Positions 1 through 5,671 of a stretch of DNA of 7,807 nt are shown here, one piece after another. The stretch is from an uncultured Acholeplasmatales bacterium (GTDB lineage: Bacteria; Bacillota_I; Bacilli_A; ML615J-28; CAG-698), in NCBI GenBank assembly GCA_937877075.1, contig CALEGD010000022.1, forward strand, positions 1-7,807, written 5' to 3'. How positions within the stretch are numbered: position 1 is the first letter of the stretch; each line of letters starts with the position of its first letter. The translations under genes were made by a program, and so were the position numbers. The notes under the pieces are model-generated. The model worked only from the letters and a program-made list of their open reading frames with translations. It had not been told where the DNA came from and made no database searches.

Positions 1-120
1 TGCTCGTGTATCTCAAGCATCGAATAGGTTAATACATAGGTATCCACATTCTCCGGCCCTAATTAGTAAAACGACTAGAAAACCTGTAATTCTCTAGTCA
101 ATATAACTGCCTGTCGCACA
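1..120. other. Gene-free segment after rplT; possible group II intron 5' end (minus strand)
   Basis: No gene or tRNA fold is supported here. On the minus strand, two bases after the T-run of the rplT terminator, the sequence reads GTGCGACAGGCAGTT (119-105). GTGCG is the consensus 5' end of group II introns, often followed by AC, and class C introns are known to insert just downstream of intrinsic terminators. The following bases do not look like the class C start I remember (GTGTGCCCGGC...), so a class A/B type or coincidence is equally possible. A 7-bp inverted repeat, GACTAGA (73-79) with TCTAGTC (93-99), would form a hairpin with a 13-base loop, compatible with an intron domain I stem but not with a terminator, as no T-run follows. 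The rest of any intron (reverse transcriptase ORF, domain V) would lie beyond base 1. Confidence 0.25.
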
Positions 121-147
121 TAAAAAAGAACCATAACTTGGTTCTTT
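121..147 (-). terminator. Intrinsic terminator of the infC-rpmI-rplT operon
   Basis: On the minus strand AAAGAACCA (147-139) pairs perfectly with TGGTTCTTT (133-125) around a 5-base loop, giving a 9-bp stem that runs into a T-run ending near 122. The hairpin begins one base after the rplT stop codon, so transcription of the ribosomal operon should end here. Confidence 0.9.
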
Positions 148-148
148 C

Positions 149-508
149 TTACTTACTTGCTGCTTTTTTAGCCTTAGCGCATAAGACATTAAAAGCCTTA
201 GCATCATTGATTGCAAGTTCAGCCAACATCTTCCGATTAATTTCAATCTTTGCCTTACGAAGTCCAAACATTAATTTGCTATAAGAAAGACCATTGAGTC
301 TTGCTCCGGCATTAATTCTAGTAATCCAAAGTTTTCTAAAATCTCTTTTTCTTTGTTTGCGATCACGATATGCATAGGACAGGGATTTCATTACCTGGGC
401 ATTCGCAGTTCTATATAATGTATGTTTTGAACCAAAATAACCTTTGGCTAATTTCAAAATTTTCTTACGTCTTCTTCTCGAAACGATTCCGCCTTTTGTA
501 CGTGGCAT
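149..508 (-). CDS. rplT: 50S ribosomal protein L20
   Basis: L20 binds 23S rRNA early in 50S assembly and, in Bacillota, also represses its own operon by binding the infC leader. The 119-residue product is full length and collinear with the Bacillus protein: MPRTKGG start, the basic RRRRKK stretch of the N-terminal extension, LAKGYFGSKH, RKRDFRKLWITRINAGAR and NRKMLAELA are all present with no gaps. The ATG at 506-508 has a strong GGAGG about nine bases upstream, immediately after the rpmI stop codon. It is the last gene of the operon, ends in TAA and is followed at once by a terminator. The conserved Trp of KLWITR is TGG, which matters for interpreting the TGA in rpmI. Autoregulation is inferred from the leader upstream of infC. 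Confidence 0.98.
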   Translation of the reverse strand: MPRTKGGIVSRRRRKKILKLAKGYFGSKHTLYRTANAQVMKSLSYAYRDRKQRKRDFRKLWITRINAGARLNGLSYSKLMFGLRKAKIEINRKMLAELAINDAKAFNVLCAKAKKAASK

Positions 509-522
509 AATAAATTTCCTCC

Positions 523-723
523 TTATTTAATATTTGCTATTTGTTTTTTGATACGCTTCATGTCAGCTGCGCTTACAGACGCCTCTTTCCGTAAGTGACG
601 AATTCGCTTTTGAGTCTTTCCGGGTGCCAAATGACTAGTGCCCGGTCATCCTCCCATAACAAGACCGGTTCCGGTGATCTTGATTCTTTTTTTTGTACCG
701 CTATGGGTTTTCATTTTAGGCAT
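523..723 (-). pseudogene. rpmI: 50S ribosomal protein L35 gene interrupted by in-frame TGA at codon 26
   Basis: L35 is a small basic protein of the 50S subunit, normally encoded between infC and rplT, exactly as here. Translation from ATG 721-723 gives MPKMKTHSGTKKRIKITGTG, then LVMGG, then TGA (646-648). The same frame continues with PGTSHLAPGKTQKRIRHLRK and a C-terminus ending KKQIANIK, then TAA (523-525). Ignoring the TGA the product is 66 residues, the same length as B. subtilis L35. Both flanks match the family, so no net frameshift exists. Codons 21-27 are poor: the near-invariant Lys after GTG is Leu, and basic residues usual in the next five positions are Gly. The ribosome binding site AAGGAG is good, 23 bases after the infC stop. 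Either the gene is broken, the TGA is read through, or the sequence has a local error. Typed as pseudogene only because the standard code stops here. Confidence 0.85.
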
Positions 724-743
724 ATATTAATTCACTCCTTGTC

Positions 744-1286
744 TTATTTATTATCTTTTTTAGGACTTAAAAAAAGCGTCATATTCCTACCTTCTAAAGT
801 AGGCTTACTATCGACATTGGCAATGTCAGTTGTTGCTTCGATAAACTTGGTTAACATCTTATCCGAATCAACATCAGAAGAAAGCATTCTCATCCGTCGT
901 CCAAAACGAAGTGTGACTTTTAGTTTATCTCCATCGCTCAAAAACTGGCGCCCTCTCCTAAGCTTGGTTTCAAAATCATTTGAACTGATAACTGGAGTCA
1001 GCCAAATTTCCTTAACATTAATGATTTTTTGGTTTTTCTTTGACTCCCGTGCTTTTCTTTGTTGTTCGTATCTGAATTTACTATAATCCAGAAAACGACA
1101 AACAGGAACCTTAGCATTCGGAGCGACACATACTAAATCTAATCCGGCTGCGTCTGCTAATTTTTGAGCAACTTCAATCGGTTTGACTCCTAAGGCCTCT
1201 CCCTTCTCATTAATGACCAAGACTTCTGACGCATTGATATTATCGTTTACCAATGCTTCCGCTTTGCGGTCAAGATTTTTACTGAT
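744..1286 (-). CDS. infC: Translation initiation factor IF-3, ATC start codon
   Basis: IF3 binds the 30S subunit, prevents premature 50S joining and rejects wrong start codons and initiator tRNAs. The 180-residue product has the N-terminal domain (ALVNDNINASEVLVINEKGEALGVKP, then CRFLDYSKFRYEQQRKARESKKNQK at the linker) and the C-terminal domain (VKEIWLTPVIS through GRNMTLFLSPKK). I choose ATC at 1284-1286: AGGAGG lies eight bases upstream, and ISKN aligns with the ISKD start of Bacillus IF3, which uses ATT. The in-frame GTG at 1293-1295 overlaps the Shine-Dalgarno itself and cannot be served by it. A rare start codon is the known basis of IF3 self-repression. Odd point: the C-terminal motif normally reading RF(R/K)GR is RFGRR here, one residue short, followed by a stretch about three residues longer than in Bacillus. 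First gene of its operon, ends TAA. Confidence 0.95.
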   Translation of the reverse strand: MSKNLDRKAEALVNDNINASEVLVINEKGEALGVKPIEVAQKLADAAGLDLVCVAPNAKVPVCRFLDYSKFRYEQQRKARESKKNQKIINVKEIWLTPVISSNDFETKLRRGRQFLSDGDKLKVTLRFGRRMRMLSSDVDSDKMLTKFIEATTDIANVDSKPTLEGRNMTLFLSPKKDNK

Positions 1287-1452
1287 ATACAGCACCTCCT
1301 ATATATTTTTAGTACTATCATAGTAAAAATAAAAGTGAGCGCTAAAAGCACCCACTAAAAATCACAAAATATAAATTAGTGTTCGGAACCTACCAATATT
1401 TCATCGATCAGGTGAGAAGTGGGTACTTCTACTTTTCACTATGATAAATTAC
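1287..1452 (-). promoter_or_regulatory. L20-type autoregulatory leader of infC operon
   Basis: About 165 bases separate the predicted transcription start from infC, as in the L20 leaders of Bacillota, where L20 binds an rRNA-like structure and drives premature termination. Visible elements in order: AGAAGT/ACTTCT hairpin (1430-1425 with 1420-1415, loop ACCC); a second hairpin with ACCT (1413-1410) pairing AGGT (1391-1388) and AUCGAU pairing AUUGGU inside it; CACTAA (1381-1376) complementary to TTAGTG (1358-1353); then the attenuator hairpin. GTACCCACT (1426-1418) can pair with AGTGGGTGC (1356-1348), the 5' arm of that attenuator, so antiterminator and terminator exclude each other. TATCATAGT (1446-1438) is perfectly complementary to ACTATGATA (1324-1316) and would close the whole leader. 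Assignment to the L20 leader family is by position and architecture, not by a covariance search. Confidence 0.8.
1324..1356 (-). terminator. Leader attenuator upstream of infC
   Basis: AGTGGGTGC (1356-1348) pairs with GCGCTCACT (1342-1334) over nine base pairs, two of them G-U, around loop TTTTA, followed by TTTATTTTTA. It lies inside the leader, before the infC ribosome binding site, so it can only serve as a conditional terminator. Its 5' arm is also complementary to 1426-1418, the expected antiterminator partner. Confidence 0.8.
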
Positions 1453-1458
1453 TAACTT

Positions 1459-1487
1459 ATTATACAACATTTGTTTGGTTGTGTCAA
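1459..1487 (-). promoter_or_regulatory. Consensus sigma-A promoter of infC-rpmI-rplT
   Basis: TTGACA (1487-1482), a 17-base spacer, and TATAAT (1464-1459): both hexamers and the spacing are perfect consensus. The start site should lie near 1452. A maximal promoter followed by an attenuator is the usual design for a ribosomal protein operon that is throttled by its own product. Confidence 0.93.
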
Positions 1488-1489
1488 GT

Positions 1490-1504
1490 GGAAAAACTTT
1501 TTCC
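1490..1504 (-). terminator. Possible weak terminator of the ABC operon
   Basis: GGAAAAA (1504-1498) and TTTTTCC (1496-1490) form an inverted repeat around one central base, filling exactly the space between the permease stop codon and the infC -35 box. The 3' arm supplies the T-run, but the stem is mostly A-T and would lose pairs to make a loop, so efficiency is doubtful. Read-through into infC is possible. Confidence 0.3.
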
Positions 1505-2206
1505 TTATAAATCTCGAGAAAGAAAAATTAACTGATTAATAAGTACCAAAACAATTGTCACTATCATTATATGAAAACTTCCGAAAACTAATCCCGATTT
1601 ATCGGAAAGATAGTTCGGAAAAAGAAAATTGAAGATTACTCCGAATTTGTTGCTGCTTTCATTAATAATTGAACCAAAAATAAAGAGAAAAAAAGGAATA
1701 ATTATCACATAAAGATTTGAAAATATTTGAAAGAAAATTAAACCTAATAATCCATAATAAATACTTAAAAATAATAAGTTAAAAAAAGCTAGTAAACAGT
1801 CCCTCGGCGGAAAGAACTTTGGAAGAAAAAAATAACCGCAAACCAGAAATAAGCTTGTTTCTAGAATAAGAAAATAAATAAGGAAGAGGGAAATAACTAA
1901 AGTCTTGGATAAGAAGTAACGGCTTCGGGATATTTTTCGGATTAGAATCAGTTCTGAATATTGATCGCATTTTAAAAGAAAAGAATGGGAATAAATGAAG
2001 ACAGAAGTAAATATCCCCAGCAAATTTAAAATAAAAAAGGAATTCTGGTAATAATAGTTGTTATTTAGAAAAGCCATTTCTTTTCTATCCAGAGAAATAG
2101 CAGAATCAAGAAAACCGAGAAAGGAAAGAAAGAGTATCAAAAAGAAGATCAGTAGGGTTGTCCGATTTAAAAGATAAATAAAGTGGCACCGACAAAGTTT
2201 CCTCAC
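1505..2206 (-). CDS. ABC-2-like transporter permease subunit
   Basis: A 233-residue, very hydrophobic membrane protein with about six predicted helices (roughly residues 17-36, 57-77, 104-127, 138-160, 164-182 and 211-229). Between helices 2 and 3 lies a basic cytoplasmic segment, YSELILIRKISRSRYFLSKT, of the sort seen in ABC-2 export permeases, where it contacts the ATPase. The start is GTG (2204-2206), which overlaps the ATPase stop as GTGA, with GGAGGAG five to six bases upstream, so the two subunits are translationally coupled and should be made together. The substrate cannot be read from the sequence. With about six helices it matches one half-transporter, so a homodimer with two ATPases is the simple inference. 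It is too small for a BceB/FtsX/MacB-type permease. Confidence 0.75.
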   Translation of the reverse strand: MRKLCRCHFIYLLNRTTLLIFFLILFLSFLGFLDSAISLDRKEMAFLNNNYYYQNSFFILNLLGIFTSVFIYSHSFLLKCDQYSELILIRKISRSRYFLSKTLVISLFLIYFLILETSLFLVCGYFFLPKFFPPRDCLLAFFNLLFLSIYYGLLGLIFFQIFSNLYVIIIPFFLFIFGSIINESSNKFGVIFNFLFPNYLSDKSGLVFGSFHIMIVTIVLVLINQLIFLSRDL

Positions 2207-2790
2207 AAATCTCCTCCTTCAAGTTTAATAATCCGATCGGGAAGATTACCAAATTTATTTGGATTATGAGAAGCAATTAAAATGGTTTTTCCATTGCTTT
2301 TCAAAACCTCAAGTTTCCGAATTAAACGTGTTTCCGATAAATTATCTAATCCACTCAACGGTTCATCAAATAATAGAATATCAGAATCGGAGTGAATAGC
2401 TTGAATAAGTAAAACTTTCTGTTTCATTCCTTTAGAAAATGTTCCTAAATCTTTGTTGCTATCACATAATAGACCCCATTCATCTAGGATATGATAAAGT
2501 TCTAAATCATTAAAATCTAAAAGCAAAACCTTCAAGAAAGCTTTGAGGGTAACAAACTCCGGAAAAGAAAATCTTTCCGGAACATAACTAATCTTATCAC
2601 TGCGAATTCGAACCAATCCCGAATCAAAGCCGATAAGGCCAAGAATACCTCTGATTAAAGTACTCTTTCCGGAGCCGTTAGCACCCACTAAGAGTATGCA
2701 TTCTCCTTTATTTACAAAAAAGCTAAAATTTTCAAAGACCTTTTGATAACGGAAGCGCTTAGAAACATTGTTTAATTCAATAATTTTCAT
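2203..2790 (-). CDS. ABC transporter ATP-binding protein (small, CcmA-like size)
   Basis: Cytoplasmic ATPase that would power the permease encoded next. All core motifs are visible in the 195 residues: Walker A GANGSGKST (36-44), a Q-loop region ISYVPERF in which Glu72 stands where Gln is usual, a signature FSKGM (118-122) diverged from LSGGQ, Walker B ILLFDE (138-143), D-loop SGLD (146-149) and switch His175 in ASHN. It is shorter than most ABC ATPases, ending soon after the H-loop, as in minimal exporter subunits. The ATG (2788-2790) has no Shine-Dalgarno and lies 14 bases inside the end of the upstream gene, so initiation probably depends on ribosomes finishing that gene. It ends in TGA overlapping the permease GTG. 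The start is supported by the usual IIELNNVSKRF opening strand. Confidence 0.92.
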   Translation of the reverse strand: MKIIELNNVSKRFRYQKVFENFSFFVNKGECILLVGANGSGKSTLIRGILGLIGFDSGLVRIRSDKISYVPERFSFPEFVTLKAFLKVLLLDFNDLELYHILDEWGLLCDSNKDLGTFSKGMKQKVLLIQAIHSDSDILLFDEPLSGLDNLSETRLIRKLEVLKSNGKTILIASHNPNKFGNLPDRIIKLEGGDL

Positions 2791-3718
2791 AGGTTTGGAA
2801 AAGAAGGGTATTCAATTGCTTTTTTGAATACTCATGATCGCTAAAGAAGGTAAATTCATTATAATAAAACTTTCTTTCTTCGCCACCGATTTCATATTCT
2901 ACAAGAAATCCAACTCGATTTACCGGAAGTATTTCTTGATATTTTAAGGGAAGGAGAAACCTGACTTCTTCTTGATTTATCTTGATCTCTGCTTTTCTTG
3001 AATCAATTATCAAAGGGTCATAAGTTCCTAATAAATCATCAATCGGTTCGCTTGATTTAATTGTTCTGTCATCAAGGTAGAGAATATCATTTAAAGAGGG
3101 ATGGAGATTTATATCTAACGGTAAAATATCTTTGATGATGATTTCTGAGTTTACTTTTGAACGAAAAGACATAACTACCCCAACCAAAGTTTTTGTTTCT
3201 GACAGTTCATTTACGATCCCTTGAAGTCTCGATATATAAAGATCCTCACTCCCAAAGGAAGGAATCTTATAAAATGAGAAACTTCCAATATGAACCATAA
3301 TTTCACCATAGCGATATTCTAGATTCAAATAAGCCTCCGTAAGTAAAAATTCAAAATCATTTTCGACAGGAAAGTTTAACTCAAAGCGGAATTCATAAGA
3401 AAAATAAATTTCATCCTTGAAATTAATTTCTCCTCCGGTTTTATTAATCTCCATGAGTTGAAGCGGGAGCGTATTTTCTTTTTTCTCATCACATATATAA
3501 GCAGAAACCAAAGCTTTATTCTCCAAAATAAAAGCATCATTCCGGTTTAGATAAAGTTCAATTTCCATTTCTTCTTTTTCAGAATAAGGACAAACGAGAT
3601 TATAAGACTGTGGAAAAGTCGTAAGTGTAAAAGTTGTTTCTTGCTTATTCAAAAGTAAAATAATAGTGATTACAGTAAGAAAGATGAAAACGGAAAAAAT
3701 TAAGAAAAACTTCTTCAT
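2777..3718 (-). CDS. Unrecognised membrane-anchored extracytoplasmic protein
   Basis: I do not recognise this 313-residue protein. It has a short basic N-terminus (MKK), one hydrophobic helix at about residues 4-23 without a clear cleavage site or lipobox, and then a long outward-facing region rich in predicted beta strands (aromatic/acidic alternation, for example residues 100-150 and 247-292) with a short polar, helical-looking tail at about 296-313. Cys43 and Cys76 could form a disulfide if exposed. The ATG overlaps the previous TGA as ATGA, with GGAG eight bases upstream, and its own end overlaps the ATPase start by 14 bases. Being locked by overlap between a secreted protein and an ABC ATPase suggests it is an accessory, receptor or scaffold of the transporter, but that is inference from position only. 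Confidence 0.8.
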   Translation of the reverse strand: MKKFFLIFSVFIFLTVITIILLLNKQETTFTLTTFPQSYNLVCPYSEKEEMEIELYLNRNDAFILENKALVSAYICDEKKENTLPLQLMEINKTGGEINFKDEIYFSYEFRFELNFPVENDFEFLLTEAYLNLEYRYGEIMVHIGSFSFYKIPSFGSEDLYISRLQGIVNELSETKTLVGVVMSFRSKVNSEIIIKDILPLDINLHPSLNDILYLDDRTIKSSEPIDDLLGTYDPLIIDSRKAEIKINQEEVRFLLPLKYQEILPVNRVGFLVEYEIGGEERKFYYNEFTFFSDHEYSKKQLNTLLFQTYENY

Positions 3719-4350
3719 TCTTTAATCTCCGTTTCCAATAACTCATAATAGGTTGTCAGAACATCAAGATATTCCCAAGAACCTTTCTTAAAGCAGATTC
3801 CGAAAATATATTGTTTACTGACACCGTTTGTGATCACACAATCTCCGGTGACATGAAAGACTATGCGATGATTTGGTTCAACCGTAACTTTGAATTTTGT
3901 TTCCTCAAAACGGGTAAACGAATCCAAGCCCTTCTTTTCTCCCTCTACTTCCGCACTTCCCCCGATATTAGCCTTTTTAACTTTGGCTTCTATCTTTCCT
4001 GAAATCGAACCTGATATTTTCCAACTGGTTTCATTATACTTTTTCTCTTGTAAGACATAATTAACTTCAATCGGTTGTCCGGTACGATTTGACTTTGCAA
4101 AGATAACCTCCCCGATATAACTTGCCTTTCCTTCGATTAAGAAATAATGATGCTTCCAACCCAAAAATTTTCTCTTTCCCATTGCCTTATAGCCTTCTTC
4201 AATTTCTTCCGAAGTCATTTCTGTTAGTAATTTCCCATCATCTTCAAGAGAAATACCAGTAAAAGCATCATGACCATAGGCAGCGCTAATTTGCATGGAA
4301 AGCATTCCCGATAAAAGTAATAATACTATAAAAACAAAAATTTTTTTCAT
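3715..4350 (-). CDS. Unrecognised secreted beta-rich protein, first gene of ABC cassette
   Basis: Not recognised. The 211-residue product opens with a textbook signal peptide (MKKIFVFIVLLLLSG, cleavage plausible after SA or AYG near residues 22-26), so it is exported. Residues 108-138 alternate small/polar with hydrophobic or charged residues (KISGSISGKIEAKVKK, then GGSAEVEGEKK), followed by a strand ending VTVEPNHRIVFHVTG. This resembles the insertion hairpin plus following strand of aerolysin/ETX-MTX2 pore formers, but the length is small and no diagnostic motif is visible, so I make no functional claim. Cys171 and Cys186 may pair. The ATG is preceded at five bases by a run of six G, an unusual ribosome binding site. 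It lies 58 bases after the pepP stop codon with a terminator between; I found no convincing promoter in the gap. It overlaps the next gene by four bases. Confidence 0.8.
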   Translation of the reverse strand: MKKIFVFIVLLLLSGMLSMQISAAYGHDAFTGISLEDDGKLLTEMTSEEIEEGYKAMGKRKFLGWKHHYFLIEGKASYIGEVIFAKSNRTGQPIEVNYVLQEKKYNETSWKISGSISGKIEAKVKKANIGGSAEVEGEKKGLDSFTRFEETKFKVTVEPNHRIVFHVTGDCVITNGVSKQYIFGICFKKGSWEYLDVLTTYYELLETEIKE

Positions 4351-4355
4351 AACTA

Positions 4356-4361
4356 CCCCCC
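4356..4361 (-). promoter_or_regulatory. Unusual GGGGGG ribosome binding site
   Basis: Six G residues lie five bases upstream of the ATG at 4348-4350. No GGAGG is present; pairing with the anti-Shine-Dalgarno would need a central G-U. Other genes in the window use GGAGG or AAGGAG, so this cassette may start translation weakly. Confidence 0.4.
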
Positions 4362-4396
4362 ATTCATATATTAGTTCTGAACCGGATTTTTCCGTT

Positions 4397-4423
4397 AAAA
4401 AAGGCTGCTATTTAGAGGCAGCC
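4397..4423 (-). terminator. Terminator overlapping the end of pepP
   Basis: GGCTGC (4423-4418) pairs with GCAGCC (4408-4403) around a 9-base loop and is followed by six T (4402-4397). The pepP stop TAG (4410-4408) is within the hairpin, so the last codons of the gene encode the 5' arm. It separates the pepP operon from the ABC cassette. Confidence 0.85.
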
Positions 4424-5670
4424 ATAAATTTTTCAATATCGTCAATTTCTTTAATAATATCGGAACTTAAATTAAGAGCTCCGTTCTCGGTAATCAGAAC
4501 ATCATCCTCAATCCGAACACCGATTCCTTCTTCTTCAATATAAAGTCCCGGCTCAACCGTCAATGCCATACCCGGTTTTAAAACCAGCTCGTATGAACCC
4601 GGATCATGAGTATCTAAACCCAAGAAATGACCGACATTATGATAATAATATTTCTGTAACTCGGTTTTATCTTTAATCAAACCTAGACGGATTAATGCGG
4701 AAGTAAGCAACTCTTTCGCATAATCATTATAATCCTGCCAGGTAATACCCGGTTTTAAAAATTCAATACATTTCTTATTGACATCAAGAACTTCCTGGTA
4801 TACCAGACGGGCTCTAGGCATAAACTTTCCGTCAACCGGAATAGTCCGCGAGATATCGCTCACATAGAAATCGGTTCTGGCACCAAGATCAAAAAGGATC
4901 AACTCACCGGCTTTCATTCTTTCATTATTATCAACATAATGAAGGATGGTGGCATTTTTCCCAGAAGCAGCGATTGTTTTAAAGGCATGAGTCTTCTGTC
5001 CATGATATTTAATATATTGGTCAAAATAAGATTCCAGTTGATATTCATATAATCCCGGCCGGGCTTCGCGCATCAAGGTTTCAATTCCGCCTTTAGTAGT
5101 ATTAATACTTTCTTTGATTAAAGAAATTTCCTCCGCAGTTTTAATCATTCTTAAGGAAATGACAATTTCATGCGAGTTTCTAATGGCAATTTCTGGATAA
5201 TCTTTTTTAAAATTTTGAGAAAAAAGAGTTTCCTTATTAATGAGATACGGATCGCGACGTCTTTCCAAGTCCAGATAGAGCGAATCCGGTTTAATTTCAT
5301 AAACACGAGTGGCATTAAAAAGGTTGAAAAGGAAACCGTCAAAATCTTCTAAATAACGAACATCATCAATACCGGATATTTCCTTCGCTTCATCGATTTC
5401 CAGTTTGGCTCCAACCCATTTAACTAGTATGGGATCATTCTTTTCAATAAAAAGAGTAATTTTTTCTTTATTTTCTCTCTTTACTAAAGTTAAGATAACA
5501 TTTGCTTGATTAATACCCGTAAGATAATAAAAATTCTTATTCACTTCAAATCCATAATCTTCGTCAGCCGACTTCGGATAAACTAAACCGGAGAAAAAGA
5601 GCGAAAGTGAATTGTTATTTACTTGATTTAAATAATTAAGACGATTTTGAGTAAAAAAAGATTTATTCAT
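4408..5670 (-). CDS. pepP: Xaa-Pro aminopeptidase (aminopeptidase P, M24B)
   Basis: Cytosolic metallopeptidase that removes an N-terminal residue preceding proline. The 420-residue product has an AMP_N-type N-terminal domain (about 1-170, including NKNFYYLTGI) and a pita-bread catalytic domain. The five metal ligands are present: Asp261 (ILFDLGA), Asp272 (VSDISRT), His348 (HNVGHFLG), Glu373 (TVEPGLY) and Glu388 (RIEDD); conserved His244 (ILHY) and His355 (DTHD) are also there. Motif order and spacing are normal, so activity is expected. The ATG at 5668-5670 is one base after the phosphohexomutase stop, with AAGGTAGG as ribosome binding site in the end of that gene, so the two are coupled. Peptide recycling beside sugar-phosphate metabolism looks like housekeeping grouping rather than a pathway. 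Ends in TAG inside a terminator hairpin. Confidence 0.95.
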   Translation of the reverse strand: MNKSFFTQNRLNYLNQVNNNSLSLFFSGLVYPKSADEDYGFEVNKNFYYLTGINQANVILTLVKRENKEKITLFIEKNDPILVKWVGAKLEIDEAKEISGIDDVRYLEDFDGFLFNLFNATRVYEIKPDSLYLDLERRRDPYLINKETLFSQNFKKDYPEIAIRNSHEIVISLRMIKTAEEISLIKESINTTKGGIETLMREARPGLYEYQLESYFDQYIKYHGQKTHAFKTIAASGKNATILHYVDNNERMKAGELILFDLGARTDFYVSDISRTIPVDGKFMPRARLVYQEVLDVNKKCIEFLKPGITWQDYNDYAKELLTSALIRLGLIKDKTELQKYYYHNVGHFLGLDTHDPGSYELVLKPGMALTVEPGLYIEEEGIGVRIEDDVLITENGALNLSSDIIKEIDDIEKFMAASK

Positions 5671-5671
5671 A

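Noticed and set aside
2..97. Short plus-strand open frame at the left edge
   Set aside because: About 31 codons with no similarity I recognise and no start visible; more easily explained as chance.
73..99. Inverted repeat GACTAGA/TCTAGTC as a second terminator
   Set aside because: No T-run follows on either strand and the loop is long.
646..648. TGA in rpmI as tryptophan under the Mycoplasma code
   Set aside because: Three genes here end in TGA, two with ATGA/GTGA overlaps, and the conserved Trp codons checked are TGG. Trp is also not expected at this L35 position.
622..648. TGA in rpmI as selenocysteine with a downstream hairpin
   Set aside because: CCGGG and CCCGG just after the TGA can pair, but the loop is 16 bases and lacks a recognisable SECIS apex; L35 has no known selenocysteine and the bases encode conserved residues.
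595..1086. 163-codon plus-strand open frame
   Set aside because: It is antisense to infC and rpmI, has no ribosome binding site and its translation resembles no protein; a shadow of the real genes.
1293..1295. GTG as infC start
   Set aside because: It overlaps the AGGAGG ribosome binding site; the ATC nine bases downstream has ideal spacing and matches family N-termini.
4351..4396. Promoter for the ABC cassette (TAATAT near 4370)
   Set aside because: No acceptable -35 hexamer at 16-18 bases; the promoter may be weak, overlap pepP, or rely on read-through of the terminator.
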